Origin: Actinomycetota bacterium | GTDB lineage: Bacteria; Actinomycetota; Actinomycetes; S36-B12 | Direction of reading: 5' to 3' | Length of the DNA stretch: 39,048 bases | Assembly (NCBI GenBank): GCA_947449035.1 | Contig: CANFQC010000023.1 | Span: 1-39,048 of the forward strand | Shown here: in pieces, positions 9,294-20,399 of the stretch | Layout: each line of letters begins with the position of its first letter | Numbering within the stretch: the first letter of the stretch is position 1 | Position numbers and translations under genes: made by a program | Notes under the pieces: generated by a model | The model's input: only the letters and a program-made list of their open reading frames with translations | Told to the model about the DNA's origin: nothing | Databases searched by the model: none

Positions 9294-11251
9294 AGCGACT
9301 GCTCCGGCTCAGCGAACTGGCTCTGATAGAGGTCGTAGTAGAAGCCATGCGCGGCCATCAACTGCTCGTGGTCTCCCTGCTCGACGATCGAGCCGTCACG
9401 CATCACGACAATGACATCGGCATTGCGAATTGTCGAGAGCCGGTGCGCGATAACGAAACTCGTTCGACCCTTGCGTAGCTCGGCCATGGCGCGCTGGATG
9501 AGTACTTCGGTGCGGGTATCGACTGAGCTGGTGGCCTCATCAAGAATGAGCACCGCGGGGTCTGCCAAGAAGGCACGGGCAATGGTGAGTAGTTGTCGCT
9601 CACCCGCGCTGATGTTCGCCGCCTGCTCAGTGAGCTTGGTGGCAAAGCCATCGGGCAGGGTGCGGATGAAGTGCTCGGCGAAGGACGCGCGAGCGGCTCG
9701 CTCGACATCCGCCGGGGTAGGCGCATCGGCCCCGTAGGCGATGTTGTCGTAGATCGTGCCTTCGAAGAGCCAGGTGTCCTGCAGGACCATGCCGAAGCAG
9801 CGTCGCACATCGGCACGAGTGGCATCGCGTGTATCGACACCGTCGATCAGGATTCGACCTGCCTGAATCTCGTAGAACCTCATGAGCAGGTTGACCAGGG
9901 TGGTCTTGCCGGCGCCTGTTGGGCCGACGATCGCAATGGTCTGGCCGGGCAGCACGTCGAGGCTCATGTCCTCGATCAGTGGGGTGTCTTCGAGATAGCG
10001 GAAGCGCACGTTCTCAAAGCTGATCCGCCCCGAAGGATCCGAGAGCGGGATCGGCGTCGAGGAGTCAGGTGCCTGATCTTCTGCGTCGAGAAGCTCGAAT
10101 ACCCGCTCGGCTGAGGCCGCGCCTGACTGCAGAAGATTTGCCACGCCGGCGATCTGGGTGATCGGCATCGTGAACTGACGCGAGTACTGGATGAAGGCCT
10201 GGACATCGCCGAGGGACATCGACCCACTCGCCACTCGCAAGCCGCCGAATACCGCGATGGCAACGTAGTTCAAGTTTGAGATGAGCATCAGTGCCGGCTG
10301 GATGATTCCCGAGATGAACTGGGCCTTGAAGCTGCTCTCGGCCATCACCTCATTGGTGCGATCAAAGTCCGAGATCGCCTTATCGCGGTGTCCGTAGAGG
10401 CGCACCAGCTCGTGCCCGGAGAACATCTCCTCAACGATGGAGTTGAGCTCGCCCGTGGACTTCCACTGGGCGGCGAAGTGAGGCTTGGAGCGCTTTGCGA
10501 TCACCATGGTGACCAGGAATGACAGCGGAACTGTCAGCACGGAGATCAACGCCAGGATCGGTGAGATCCAGACCATCATCGCCAGTACGCCTATCACCGT
10601 CAGCACGGCTGTCACCAATTGAGTGAGAGTCTGCTGAAGGGTCATCGAAATGTTGTCGATGTCATTGGTCACTCGGCTGAGGAGATCGCCCCGAGATGTT
10701 CTATCGAAATAGCTCAGCGGTAGGCGCCCCAACTTGGCGTCGACCTCTTCGCGAAGGCGATACATCGTGCGCTGGGTGACCCCGGCCATGAGGTAGTTCT
10801 GGGCCCACGAGAGAACGGAGGCCAAGAAGTAGACGACCGCAACAAGGGCCAGGAGCTGGGCGAGCGCGGTGAAGTCGACGCCTTGACCTGGGGTGATGGT
10901 CATCGCCGCGAGCATGTCGGCCTGACGTGACTCCCCTGCCGCGCGCAGATTCTCGACCGCTTGCGCCTGGGTAACCCCAGCGGGGATCTTGGCGCTCAGG
11001 ACTCCATCGAAGATCAGGTTTGTGGCATTGCCGAGCAGTTTCGGTCCGAGCACGGTCAAGAAGACGCTTGCGATGCCAAGCGCGAGAACGAGCACGGCAA
11101 TGCGTCGCTCCGGTCGAAGCCTCGACGAGAAACGGCGAAGCGAGCCACGGAAGTCCTTGGCCTTCTCCGCGGAGGGCACCATCGCCATGCCGGGAGGGCC
11201 GCCACCCATCGGGCCACGAGCCGGCGGCGCACCTGGCCGCTGAACACTCAT
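9290..11251 (-). CDS. ABC exporter subunit, catalytic half of a heterodimer
   Basis: This 653-aa membrane-fused ABC protein has a Gly/Pro-rich N-terminal tail (1-30), six predicted transmembrane segments between about 50 and 345, and an ATPase domain. Walker A is GPTGAGKT (443-450), Walker B is LILDE with the catalytic E572, and the switch histidine is H603. The signature is degenerate: NISAGERQ (546-553) instead of LSGGQ. Its start overlaps the stop of the partner gene by 4 nt. Together they fit the TM287/288, LmrCD and BmrCD class of heterodimeric exporters, usually multidrug or lipid exporters. The cargo is unknown. Confidence 0.9.
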
Positions 11252-12981
11252 GACGCAGCCCCCACTTCAGCCTGGGAGTCCACGATCTCGCGGTAGGTCT
11301 CGCAACTGAGCAGGAGTTCGTCATGCGTACCCCGACCGACAATCACTCCTTCATCCATCACCAGGATCTGGTCGGCAGTCGTGATTGAGGCGACGCGTTG
11401 GGCGACGATGATGACAGTGGCGCCTTCGACGGAGTCGCGAAGCGCTCGACGCAGACGCGCATCGGTGGCGTAGTCAAGGGCGGAGAAACTGTCATCGAAG
11501 ACGTAGATGGCGGGGCGTCGCACGAGGGCTCGCGCAATCGCCAGGCGCTGACGCTGCCCACCAGAGAAATTCGCACCACCTTGTTCAACCACTGAGTCGA
11601 GTCCGTCTGGTAGAGCGCGGACGAAATCAGCAGCCTGAGCGATCTCCAATGCCCCCCAGATATCGGTTTCAGTTGCTTCCGGGAGCCCGAAGCGCATATT
11701 GCTGGCGATGGTGCCGGTGAAGAGGAAGGCCTTCTGCGGCACCAGTCCGAAAGCCGCCCAGAGTTCCTCCTGGGGGGTCTCCCGGACGTCGATGCCGCCG
11801 ATGCGCACCGATCCCTCGGTGACATCGAGCAGGCGTGGGAGCAGGTTGACCAAAGTGGTCTTGCCCGAGCCTGTGCCTCCGATGATCGCGGTCGTACTTC
11901 CTGACGGGATCTCGATGTCGATGCCTCGAAGAATCGATTCCTCGGCTCCGGGATACCTGAATCCCACGTTAATGAACTCAACATGACCGAGACGCTCGCC
12001 ATCGGGGCGTTGCTGATGTGCCGGATCGATGATGTCGGGAACTGTATTCAGCACCTCATTGATGCGGTCAGCGGAGGCAGCTGCCCGCGGCACCATCATC
12101 AAGGTCATCACTGCCATCATCACCGAGAAGAGAATCTGCATGATGTAGGCGAGGAATGCGGTTAGGTTTCCGATTGGCATCGAACCATCAGCCACCAAGT
12201 GACCCCCGAACCACAGCACCGCGACCGAGGACAGGTTCATCACGAGCAGCAGCATCGGCAGCACCATGGCAAAGATGCGAGTCACCTTGAGGGTTGTGTC
12301 AGTGAGATCGTCGTTCGCCTCGGCAAATCGGAGCTCCTCAATCGGAGTTCGATTGAAAGCGCGCACCACGCGAATACCTGTCAAGTTCTCGCGCAACACC
12401 TGATTCACTCGATCGATCTTGACCTGCATCACTTTGAAGAGCGGGATCGCCTTGAAGATCATGATGGAGATAACACCGAGCATGAGCGGGATGATCACGA
12501 TAAGCAGGAGCGAGAGTTGGGCGTTCTCGCGCACGGCCATGATCACCGCACCGACAGCCGTGATGGGGGCAAGCACCATCATGGTCAGTCCGGTCATCAC
12601 CAGCATCTGAATTTGCTGCACATCGTTCGTATTGCGGGTGATCAGGGACGGAACACCTAGTGCATTCACCTGGCTGAGCGAAAGAGACTCAACCCTCCTG
12701 AACACATCTCCGCGAATATCTCGCCCTAGTCGCATCGCTGTTCTCGCACTGAAGTAGACCGCAATGATGGACGAGATGCCGAGGATCACGGAGAGGAGCA
12801 GCATGATGCCGCCTGCCCGCACGATGTAGCCGATGTCTCCGGTGATCACGCCCTGGTTGATGATGTCGGCGTTCAGGTTCGGGAGATAGAGGTTCGTGAC
12901 CACCTGGATCAGCAGAAGGAAGGCGATGAGGAGAAGCACTAGTCGATGGGGTCGCAGATAGCGACCGAGCAGTGCATTCAC
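11248..12981 (-). CDS. ABC exporter subunit, degenerate half of a heterodimer
   Basis: The 577-aa protein has six transmembrane segments (about 12-300) and an ATPase domain with Walker A GGTGSGKT (368-375) and an intact signature FSGGQ (472-476). Walker B reads YVFDD, so the catalytic glutamate is replaced by D497, and the switch histidine is replaced by Q528 in VAQRVAS. These changes mark the degenerate ATP site of heterodimeric exporters such as TM287, and they complement the normal Walker B and odd signature of the partner. The GTG start lies 6 nt after a TAGAGT box with no proper Shine-Dalgarno, so the mRNA is probably leaderless. This is the first gene of a two-gene operon. Confidence 0.9.
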   Translation of the reverse strand: MNALLGRYLRPHRLVLLLIAFLLLIQVVTNLYLPNLNADIINQGVITGDIGYIVRAGGIMLLLSVILGISSIIAVYFSARTAMRLGRDIRGDVFRRVESLSLSQVNALGVPSLITRNTNDVQQIQMLVMTGLTMMVLAPITAVGAVIMAVRENAQLSLLLIVIIPLMLGVISIMIFKAIPLFKVMQVKIDRVNQVLRENLTGIRVVRAFNRTPIEELRFAEANDDLTDTTLKVTRIFAMVLPMLLLVMNLSSVAVLWFGGHLVADGSMPIGNLTAFLAYIMQILFSVMMAVMTLMMVPRAAASADRINEVLNTVPDIIDPAHQQRPDGERLGHVEFINVGFRYPGAEESILRGIDIEIPSGSTTAIIGGTGSGKTTLVNLLPRLLDVTEGSVRIGGIDVRETPQEELWAAFGLVPQKAFLFTGTIASNMRFGLPEATETDIWGALEIAQAADFVRALPDGLDSVVEQGGANFSGGQRQRLAIARALVRRPAIYVFDDSFSALDYATDARLRRALRDSVEGATVIIVAQRVASITTADQILVMDEGVIVGRGTHDELLLSCETYREIVDSQAEVGAAS

Positions 12982-12987
12982 CTTTCG

Positions 12988-12993
12988 ACTCTA
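12988..12993 (-). promoter_or_regulatory. -10 box of the ABC exporter operon
   Basis: TAGAGT on the minus strand, 6 nt before the GTG of the 577-aa subunit. It fits TANNNT and a leaderless start. No -35 was recognised. Confidence 0.45.
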
Positions 12994-13050
12994 ACCCGCC
13001 ACCACACCCCAATGCGCACCACTCCCCTGCGAGCGAACACCCCCGGAAAC

Positions 13051-13083
13051 GCAAGAACCCCGGTCAATGACCGGGGCTCTTGC
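13051..13083 (-). terminator. terminator-like hairpin after serA
   Basis: GCAAGAGCCCCGGT and ACCGGGGTTCTTGC form a 14-bp stem with one G-T wobble and a 5-nt loop, starting 11 nt after the serA stop codon. A U-tract is lacking, which is common for actinobacterial terminators. Confidence 0.75.
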
Positions 13084-13094
13084 AGGAGATTGTG

Positions 13095-14681
13095 TTAGCC
13101 GACGAGATCGACCGACTCTGCCCAGTTCGCGCCAATGGCGGTCGAGATGCCCTCGAGGGTGGCCTTGTCGACCGCGGAGTCAACGGTCAAGACGACGAGA
13201 GCTGAGCCGGCGTTATCGGGGCTGACCTGCATGCCGCCGATGTTGATACCTGCCTCGCCGAGCTTCTGGCCAATGGTGCCGACCACGCCGGGACGATCGC
13301 TGTAGTTCAGGAAGATCAGGTGATCGCTGACCTGCACGTCAACATCGTGCCCATCGACCTCGACCAGCTTGGCGATATGTCGCGGACCTGCGACCGTGCC
13401 GGCAACACTGACCGACTTTCCGTTGGTGAGGGTCAGCGTGACGCGCACCAAGGAGCGATGATCGGGGCTGACGGTGTCAGAGGTCAGCGCGACCTCAACA
13501 CCGCGCTGCTGCGCGAGCACGGGAGCATTGACGAACGAGACCGGGTCATTGACGAGCACCTGGAAGACACCCTTGAGCGCCGAGAGCTCAAGAACGCGAA
13601 CATCTTCTACCGCGGCCTCACCCAGCACCTGCACATCGACACGCACAACCGCGTCGGTGGCAAGGCCGCAGGCGATGGAACCCAGTTGCTCGGTCAGCGG
13701 CAGGAGCGGCTTGATGATCTGAGCGAGCTGCCCACCTTGAACGTTGACCGCATCGGGAACGAGTTCACCTGCGAGGGCGAGACGTACCGAACGAGCCACG
13801 GCAATGCCGGCCTTCTCCTGCGCCTCATCGGTCGAGGCACCCAGGTGCGGGGTTGCGACAACCTGCTCAAGAGTGAACAGCGGAGAGTCGGTGCAGGGCT
13901 CCTTGTTGAACACGTCTAGGCCGGCGCCGGCAACGCGACCGTCGACGAGTGCCTGGTACAGAGCGGCTTCATCGACGATGCCACCGCGAGCGGCATTGAT
14001 GATGTGCACAGTCGGCTTGACCTTGTGCAGCGCCTCGTCGCCGATCAGGCCCACGGTCTCGGGGGTCTTGGGAAGATGAACGGTAATGAAGTCGGCTTCG
14101 GCGAGCAGGTCATCGAGACTGACCATGCGTACGCCCAGCTGAGCAGCACGCGCCGGCTGCACGTAGGGGTCATAGGCGATGAGCTTCACGCCGAATGCGG
14201 AGAGGCGCTGAGCGACGAGCACGCCGATTCGACCGAGGCCGACCACACCCACGACCTTGTCAGCTACCTCCACGCCGGTGTACTTCGAGCGCTTCCACTC
14301 ACCATTGGCGAGTGCTGCGGCTGCGGGCACCACATTGCGCGCCGAGGCGAGCAGGAGGGCAACGGCGAGCTCGGCTGCCGAGACGATGTTTGAGGTCGGC
14401 GCATTGACAACCATCACACCGGCCTGAGTGGCCGCCTTGACGTCGACATTGTCGAGTCCGACACCCGCGCGGGCGATCACCTTCAGGTTCTTTGCTGCGG
14501 CAATGGCCTCAGCATCAACCTGGGTCGCCGAGCGCACGAGGATGGCGTCGACATCGGCGATCGCGGGAAGCAGCTCGGCGCGGTTGGCGCCATCGCACTT
14601 CACGATCTCGAAGTCAGGGCCGAGGGCCTCGACGGTGGCGGGAGAGAGCTCTTCGGCGATGAGTACACGGGGCTTGGTCAC
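13095..14681 (-). CDS. serA: D-3-phosphoglycerate dehydrogenase
   Basis: The 528-aa enzyme catalyses the first step of serine synthesis, oxidising 3-phosphoglycerate with NAD. It has the NAD motif VVGLGRIG (G148, G150, G153), catalytic R232, E261 and H279, an intervening domain of the long mycobacterial type, and a C-terminal ACT domain (about 455-528, SDRPGVVGTIG) where serine feedback acts in homologues. The length equals that of the long-form actinobacterial SerA. The GTG start has no Shine-Dalgarno; TAGGAT ends 6 nt upstream. It is separated from ilvC by a strong hairpin, so it is transcribed from its own promoter. Confidence 0.95.
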   Translation of the reverse strand: MTKPRVLIAEELSPATVEALGPDFEIVKCDGANRAELLPAIADVDAILVRSATQVDAEAIAAAKNLKVIARAGVGLDNVDVKAATQAGVMVVNAPTSNIVSAAELAVALLLASARNVVPAAAALANGEWKRSKYTGVEVADKVVGVVGLGRIGVLVAQRLSAFGVKLIAYDPYVQPARAAQLGVRMVSLDDLLAEADFITVHLPKTPETVGLIGDEALHKVKPTVHIINAARGGIVDEAALYQALVDGRVAGAGLDVFNKEPCTDSPLFTLEQVVATPHLGASTDEAQEKAGIAVARSVRLALAGELVPDAVNVQGGQLAQIIKPLLPLTEQLGSIACGLATDAVVRVDVQVLGEAAVEDVRVLELSALKGVFQVLVNDPVSFVNAPVLAQQRGVEVALTSDTVSPDHRSLVRVTLTLTNGKSVSVAGTVAGPRHIAKLVEVDGHDVDVQVSDHLIFLNYSDRPGVVGTIGQKLGEAGINIGGMQVSPDNAGSALVVLTVDSAVDKATLEGISTAIGANWAESVDLVG

Positions 14682-14687
14682 CCAAGA

Positions 14688-14693
14688 ATCCTA
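14688..14693 (-). promoter_or_regulatory. -10 box of serA (leaderless)
   Basis: TAGGAT on the minus strand ends 6 nt before the serA GTG. It matches TANNNT, and no ribosome-binding site lies between. Confidence 0.55.
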
Positions 14694-14778
14694 TCGGGGA
14701 CCGTGAGGAGCGCTCACCGCGCAGGTGGGGCTGTGAACGAGGTCACCTCCCCCACAAGGACGGCACCCCGAGCATGCG

Positions 14779-14807
14779 AATGGCCCGCCGGATTCCGGCG
14801 GGCCATT
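14779..14807 (-). terminator. terminator hairpin after ilvC
   Basis: AATGGCCCGCCGG and CCGGCGGGCCATT form a perfect 13-bp stem with a 3-nt loop, 9 nt beyond the ilvC stop. It has no U-tract. It should end the ilvBNC transcript before serA. Confidence 0.8.
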
Positions 14808-14816
14808 CACGGGGTA

Positions 14817-15878
<1,062 letters not shown>

Positions 15879-15898
15879 CTAATGGTTGAGGGTATCGG

Positions 15899-15915
15899 CC
15901 CGCTCCTCAGGCGGG
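15899..15915 (-). other. small hairpin in the ilvN-ilvC gap
   Basis: CCCGC and GCGGG pair around a 7-nt loop that holds a purine-rich TGAGGA-like stretch. The 93-nt ilvN-ilvC gap is otherwise relatively A+T-rich and includes TACCCT and TTAATAC stretches that could serve as an internal promoter. Function is uncertain. Confidence 0.3.
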
Positions 15916-15938
15916 TAATTCGGCAGGGAACCGGGCGC

Positions 15939-16463
15939 TCAGGCTCCCTTGTCGGCCGGACGAGCGGCCCGGTCGGTGATGGACCGGGCGCCACGGCCGA
16001 CAGCGACCATGCCTGACTGCACGAGCTCCTTGACCCCGAAGGGCTCAAGAACCTTCAGCAGGGCGGTGAGCTTGTCGTTGTTTCCGGTGGCCTCAATCGT
16101 CAAGGCGTCGGGTGCAACGTCGACCACTTTGGCCCGGAACATCTGGACGGTCTCCAGGATGCTCGAGCGCGACTCATTGTCGGAGCGCACCTTGACGAGC
16201 ATGATCTCGCGCTGGACCGATGACTCCGCATCGAGTTCAACGATCTTGAGCACGTTGATCAACTTGTTGAGCTGCTTGGTCACCTGCTCGAGCGGGGAAT
16301 CCTCAACATTGACCACGATGGTCATGCGCGAGATATCCGAGATCTCGGTCGGGCCGACCGCGAGCGACTCGATGTTGAATCCGCGGCGGGAGAACAACGA
16401 GGCCACGCGTGCGAGCACGCCGGGCTTGTTCTCGACTAGTACGGACAGTGTGTGCCTGGACAT
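15939..16463 (-). CDS. ilvN: acetohydroxyacid synthase small (regulatory) subunit
   Basis: The 174-aa protein has an N-terminal ACT domain (about 4-80: NKPGVLARVASLFSRRGFNI) that binds valine in homologues, and a C-terminal domain (about 85-160). It activates the large subunit and confers feedback inhibition. Its ATG overlaps the ilvB stop as TGATG, so the two are translationally coupled. Confidence 0.95.
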   Translation of the reverse strand: MSRHTLSVLVENKPGVLARVASLFSRRGFNIESLAVGPTEISDISRMTIVVNVEDSPLEQVTKQLNKLINVLKIVELDAESSVQREIMLVKVRSDNESRSSILETVQMFRAKVVDVAPDALTIEATGNNDKLTALLKVLEPFGVKELVQSGMVAVGRGARSITDRAARPADKGA

Positions 16464-18205
16464 CAGTCGTCACTTCCCCACTCGGGCGCCAAGTCGCGCG
16501 CAATCTGAATGTCATCGTTACTTGCACCGGCTGCGACCATCGGCCACACCATGGCATCGCGGTGGACGATGAAGTCGATGACCACCGGTGCATCGTTCAG
16601 GCTCAAAGCCTTTTCGATTGTCGCGTCGACCTCATCGGGTGACTCGCAGCGCAGGCCGTGGCAACCGTAGGCATCGGCCAGCTTCACGAAGTCGGGGATG
16701 CGGTACGAGTGCAGATCGGTATTCGAGTAACGGGAGTTGTAGAACAGGGTCTGCCACTGGCGAACCATGCCGAGGCTGGAGTTGTTCATGAGTGCGACCT
16801 TGATCGGGATCTCGTTGATGGTGCAGGTGACGAGCTCCTGATTGGTCATCTGGAAGCAACCATCACCATCGACGGCCCAGACGGTCTTGTCGGGAGCACC
16901 GACCTTTGCGCCCATCGCGGCAGGAACTGCGAAGCCCATGGTTCCGAGGCCACCGGAGTTGATCCAGGTGTTGGGCTTCTCGTAGTTGATGAACTGCGCT
17001 GCCCACATCTGGTGTTGACCCACGCCCGCGGCGAAGATCGAGTCGGTGCCGGAGATCTCGCCGAGGCGCTTGATGACGTACTGCGGTGCGAGTGAACCGT
17101 CGTCGGGTGTCTCGTAACCCAGCGGGTAGGTCTCCTTCATCCGGGTGAGTTGCTGCCACCAGGCTCCGTAGTCACCGCGTCGACCTGCTTCGAACTCTGC
17201 CTCAAGAGCCACGATGAGCTCGGGAATGATCTCTGAAAGATCGCCCACGATCGGCACATCGGCGTGGCGGTTCTTGCCGATCTCGGCAGGATCAATGTCG
17301 GCATGAATGACAGCGGCGTTAGGCGCGAAGGTCGACAGCTTGCCGGTGACTCGATCGTCGAAGCGCGCGCCCAAGGTAATGAGCAGATCCGACTGCTGGA
17401 GTGCGCCGACCGCAGAGACCGAACCGTGCATGCCCGGCATGCCCATGTGCTGAGGATGAGTGTCGGGGAATGCGCCACGGGCCATCAGCGTGGTGACCAC
17501 CGGCAGGCCGGCAATCTCGGCGAGCTTTCGCAGTGACTCGGATGCGCCGGCGCGAATCACGCCGCCGCCGATGTAGAGCACCGGCGCCTTGGCATCGACG
17601 ATCATGCGGGCGGCCTCGCGCACCTGCTTGGCGTGCGGGCGAGTGACCGGGTGGTAGCCCGGGAGATCAATGCTGGAGGGCCACTCGAAGGTGGTCATTG
17701 CCTGCAGGGCGTCCTTGGCCACGTCGACGAGCACGGGGCCGGGGCGACCGGAGGACGCCAGGTAGAAGGCTTCCGCGATCGCGCGCGGGATGTCGTCTGC
17801 CTTGGTGACCAGGAAGCTGTGCTTGGTGATCGGCATCGTGATGCCGCGGATGTCGGCCTCCTGGAAGGCATCGGTACCGATGAAGGAGGAGGAGACCTGG
17901 CCGGTGATGGCCACCATCGGCACCGAGTCCATGTTGGCGTCAGCGATCGGGGTCACGAGGTTCGTGGCGCCGGGGCCTGAGGTCGCCATGCAGACGCCGA
18001 CCTTGCCGCTGGTGTACGCGTAGCCCTCGGCCGCATGCCCGGCACCTTGCTCGTGACGTACGAGGATGTGCCGGATTTGGCTCGAGTCCATGAGGGGGTC
18101 GTAGAGGGGCAGGATCGCCCCGCCCGGGATGCCGAAGATGTCGGTCACCCCTGCCGACTCCAGGGAGTGCACCAGGCTCTGTGCCCCGGTGATCTGCTCG
18201 CTCAT
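16463..18205 (-). CDS. ilvB: acetohydroxyacid synthase large (catalytic) subunit
   Basis: The 580-aa thiamin-diphosphate enzyme makes acetolactate and acetohydroxybutyrate, the common first step for valine, leucine and isoleucine. It has the catalytic glutamate E52 in [23 protein letters not shown], and the TPP-binding [12 protein letters not shown] with [12 protein letters not shown]. The ATG at 18205 has a gaagga Shine-Dalgarno. It is preceded by a valine leader peptide and terminator and is followed by ilvN and ilvC in one operon. Confidence 0.96.
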   Translation of the reverse strand: MSEQITGAQSLVHSLESAGVTDIFGIPGGAILPLYDPLMDSSQIRHILVRHEQGAGHAAEGYAYTSGKVGVCMATSGPGATNLVTPIADANMDSVPMVAITGQVSSSFIGTDAFQEADIRGITMPITKHSFLVTKADDIPRAIAEAFYLASSGRPGPVLVDVAKDALQAMTTFEWPSSIDLPGYHPVTRPHAKQVREAARMIVDAKAPVLYIGGGVIRAGASESLRKLAEIAGLPVVTTLMARGAFPDTHPQHMGMPGMHGSVSAVGALQQSDLLITLGARFDDRVTGKLSTFAPNAAVIHADIDPAEIGKNRHADVPIVGDLSEIIPELIVALEAEFEAGRRGDYGAWWQQLTRMKETYPLGYETPDDGSLAPQYVIKRLGEISGTDSIFAAGVGQHQMWAAQFINYEKPNTWINSGGLGTMGFAVPAAMGAKVGAPDKTVWAVDGDGCFQMTNQELVTCTINEIPIKVALMNNSSLGMVRQWQTLFYNSRYSNTDLHSYRIPDFVKLADAYGCHGLRCESPDEVDATIEKALSLNDAPVVIDFIVHRDAMVWPMVAAGASNDDIQIARDLAPEWGSDD

Positions 18206-18236
18206 CAGTTCCTTCTTCTGCCGTGCCTATTCAATG

Positions 18237-18269
18237 AAAAACCCCCCGACCCGGCTGGGTAACGGAGGG
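18237..18269 (-). terminator. attenuator terminator in the ilvB leader
   Basis: On the minus strand CCCTCCG, a TT bulge and ACCC pair with GGGT and CGGGGGG around an AGCC loop (11 bp including one T-G pair), followed directly by five T residues. It lies between the valine leader ORF and ilvB. Confidence 0.85.
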
Positions 18270-18270
18270 C

Positions 18271-18303
18271 GCGCGTGGGGTGTATGCGTATCAGCCCACG
18301 CGC
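18271..18303 (-). promoter_or_regulatory. 9-bp hairpin between Val codons and terminator
   Basis: GCGCGTGGG and CCCACGCGC pair perfectly around a 15-nt loop. The 5' arm lies in leader codons 9-12 and the 3' arm ends 1 nt before the terminator stem, the same layout as in the cimA leader. A ribosome that reaches the leader stop would block it. A classical antiterminator is not obvious. Confidence 0.65.
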
Positions 18304-18329
18304 TCGGTAACTACTACATGCTGTGCCAC
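18291..18329 (-). CDS. valine leader peptide of ilvB (MAQHVVVTERVG)
   Basis: A GTG-initiated 12-codon ORF reads MAQHVVVTERVG and ends in TGA. Codons 5-7 are GTA GTA GTT, three valines. It is followed by a hairpin, a terminator with a U-tract and ilvB. Its GTG lies 7 nt after a -10 box with no Shine-Dalgarno, so the leader is predicted to be translated from a leaderless 5' end. Leader peptides with terminators before ilvB are known in Streptomyces, Mycobacterium and Corynebacterium. Confidence 0.85.
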   Translation of the reverse strand: MAQHVVVTERVG

Positions 18330-18336
18330 GAGAAGA

Positions 18337-18365
18337 ACCTTACCCAGCCCGCTCACTCCTGTCAC
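18337..18365 (-). promoter_or_regulatory. promoter of the ilvB leader and ilvBNC
   Basis: The -35 GTGACA (18360-18365) and -10 TAAGGT (18337-18342) are separated by 17 nt, and the -10 ends 7 nt before the leader GTG. This is the best-formed sigma-70-type promoter in the window. Confidence 0.7.
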
Positions 18366-18396
18366 CCCCTAATCACGTGAGCCAGGCCACGAAATC

Positions 18397-18422
18397 GACC
18401 CCCGTCAGCAGGGACGGGGGTC
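18397..18422 (-). terminator. terminator hairpin after ilvD
   Basis: GACCCCCGTC and GACGGGGGTC form a perfect 10-bp stem with a 6-nt loop, about 20 nt past the ilvD stop. There is no U-tract. It isolates ilvD from the ilvB promoter just beyond. Confidence 0.75.
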
Positions 18423-18442
18423 AATTCGGGTGAAACAGGTCG

Positions 18443-20290
18443 TTAGCCCAGGCGGGAGACGTCGCGCACGGCACCGGTATCGGCCGAGGTGACCATGGCG
18501 GCGTAGGCCTTCAGCGCATCCGAGACCTGGCGGTCACGACCGATCGGGGTGTAGGCCTGCTTGTCGAGAGCCTCCATGGCCGCTCGGCGGCGAGCAAGCT
18601 CGGCGTCAGGAATATCGACCCGAATGGAGCGAGCCGGAATATCAATGACGATGGTGTCACCCTCCTCGACGAGAGCGATGGTGCCGCCCGAGGCCGCCTC
18701 CGGGGAGACATGGCCGATCGACAAGCCCGAGGTGCCACCTGAAAAGCGCCCGTCGGTGACGAGTGCGCATGCCTTGCCCAAGCCCTTGGCCTTGATGTAC
18801 GAGGTCGGGTAAAGCATCTCCTGCATGCCGGGGCCGCCGCGCGGACCTTCATAACGGATGACGACGCAGTCGCCTTCCTTCACTCGGTCGTTGAGGATTC
18901 CCTCGACTGCTTCGTCCTGCGACTGGAAGACGCGAGCCGGGCCGCTGAAGGTCAGCAGCTCGGCATCAACGCCCGCGGTCTTCACAATGCAGCCGTCTTC
19001 GGCGAGATTGCCGTACAGCACGGCAAGGCCGCCGTCCTGCGAGAACGCGTGCTCGAGATCGCGGATGACACCCTCGCTCGCATCGGTGTCGACGGTCGCG
19101 TAACGACGGTCCTGCGAAAATGCGACCTGAGTGGGCACCCCGCCGGGAGCCGCGCGGTAGAAGTCGATAACAGCCGGGTCAGAGGTCTGTGCGATGTCCC
19201 AGTGCTTGAGCGCATCCGCCATCGAGGGCGAATGAACCGTGGGCAGGTTCGTGTGCAGCTTGCCCGCACGGTCGAGCTCGCCGAGGATTCGCATGACGCC
19301 GCCGGCACGATGGACGTCTTCCATGTGCACGGTCTGCAGCGACGGTGCGACCTTGCACAGATGCGGAATCTGGTGCGACAGCCGATCGATATCTGCCATG
19401 GTGAACTCGACCTTGGCCTCCTGCGCCGCAGCGAGAAGGTGCAACACCGTGTTCGTCGAACCGCCCATGGCGATATCGAGTGCGACGGCATTCTCGAAGG
19501 CATCGAAGGATGCGATTGAGCGCGGCAGTACAGAGTCATCGTCGTTCTCGTAGTAGCGCTTTGCGATCTCGACAATCAGTCGACCCGCGTTCAGGAAGAG
19601 CTCGCGTCGATCGGCGTGAGTGGCGAGCACCGAGCCATTGCCCGGCAGAGAGAGACCGAGCGCCTCCGTGAGGCAGTTCATCGAGTTCGCGGTGAACATG
19701 CCCGAGCACGAACCGCAGGTCGGGCAGGCAGAGCGCTCCATCGCCTCGACATCCGCATCGGAGTTCTTCGAGTCGGCGGCCTCCACCATCGCGTCGACGA
19801 GATCGACAGCGCGCTCGGAGCCGTGCCACTGCACCTTGCCGGCCTCCATCGGACCACCGGAAACAAAGACAGTCGGGATGTTAAGGCGCATGGCGGCCAT
19901 CAACATGCCGGGCGTGATCTTGTCGCAGTTCGAGATGCACACCATGGCGTCGGCTGTGTGCGCATTCACCATGTACTCGACGGAGTCGGCGATGAGATCG
20001 CGACTCGGAAGCGAGTAGAGCATGCCGCCGTGGCCCATCGCGATGCCGTCGTCGACGGCTATCGTGTTGAACTCCTTGGCGACGCCGCCTGCTTCCTCGA
20101 TCTCTCGGGCGACGAGCTGGCCAAGATCCTTCAGGTGCACGTGACCCGGCACGAACTGCGTGAAGGAGTTGACCACGGCGATAATCGGCTTACCGAAGTC
20201 ACCGTCCTTCATTCCCGTGGCACGCCACAGGGCGCGGGCGCCGGCCATGTTGCGGCCATGGGTCGAGGTGCGAGAGCGATACATCGGCAT
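18443..20290 (-). CDS. ilvD: dihydroxy-acid dehydratase
   Basis: The 615-aa iron-sulfur enzyme dehydrates 2,3-dihydroxy acids to the 2-keto acids of valine and isoleucine. Cluster cysteines appear in [11 protein letters not shown] and in [18 protein letters not shown]; the C-terminal [20 protein letters not shown] is diagnostic. The N-terminus [20 protein letters not shown] is the standard DHAD start. ATG codons at 20290 and 20284 are both possible; a GAGG motif precedes the first. It is a monocistronic gene upstream of the ilvB leader. Confidence 0.95.
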   Translation of the reverse strand: MPMYRSRTSTHGRNMAGARALWRATGMKDGDFGKPIIAVVNSFTQFVPGHVHLKDLGQLVAREIEEAGGVAKEFNTIAVDDGIAMGHGGMLYSLPSRDLIADSVEYMVNAHTADAMVCISNCDKITPGMLMAAMRLNIPTVFVSGGPMEAGKVQWHGSERAVDLVDAMVEAADSKNSDADVEAMERSACPTCGSCSGMFTANSMNCLTEALGLSLPGNGSVLATHADRRELFLNAGRLIVEIAKRYYENDDDSVLPRSIASFDAFENAVALDIAMGGSTNTVLHLLAAAQEAKVEFTMADIDRLSHQIPHLCKVAPSLQTVHMEDVHRAGGVMRILGELDRAGKLHTNLPTVHSPSMADALKHWDIAQTSDPAVIDFYRAAPGGVPTQVAFSQDRRYATVDTDASEGVIRDLEHAFSQDGGLAVLYGNLAEDGCIVKTAGVDAELLTFSGPARVFQSQDEAVEGILNDRVKEGDCVVIRYEGPRGGPGMQEMLYPTSYIKAKGLGKACALVTDGRFSGGTSGLSIGHVSPEAASGGTIALVEEGDTIVIDIPARSIRVDIPDAELARRRAAMEALDKQAYTPIGRDRQVSDALKAYAAMVTSADTGAVRDVSRLG

Positions 20291-20321
20291 GGGGAAACCT
20301 CACGGGTAGATGACTACGACC

Positions 20322-20327
20322 AGTGTA
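20322..20327 (-). promoter_or_regulatory. probable -10 box of ilvD
   Basis: TACACT on the minus strand, 31 nt before the ilvD ATG. It would give a short 5' UTR of roughly 25 nt containing the GAGG ribosome site. Evidence is only consensus and position. Confidence 0.35.
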
Positions 20328-20387
20328 AGCCGCGCCCATGCCTTCGCCGAGGGGGCTGATCCCGCTGCGGACGGGGCACTTCTCCCC

Positions 20388-20393
20388 TAGCCT
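20388..20393 (+). promoter_or_regulatory. -10 box of the alpha/beta hydrolase gene (leaderless)
   Basis: TAGCCT lies 6 nt before the ATG at 20400 with no Shine-Dalgarno between. It fits the leaderless pattern seen elsewhere in the window. Confidence 0.5.
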
Positions 20394-20399
20394 GCCGCC

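Noticed and set aside
13051-13083. serA 3' hairpin as a second attenuator for the ABC operon
   Set aside because: It lies upstream of the ABC promoter (12988-12993), so it cannot be part of that transcript's leader; a terminator is simpler.
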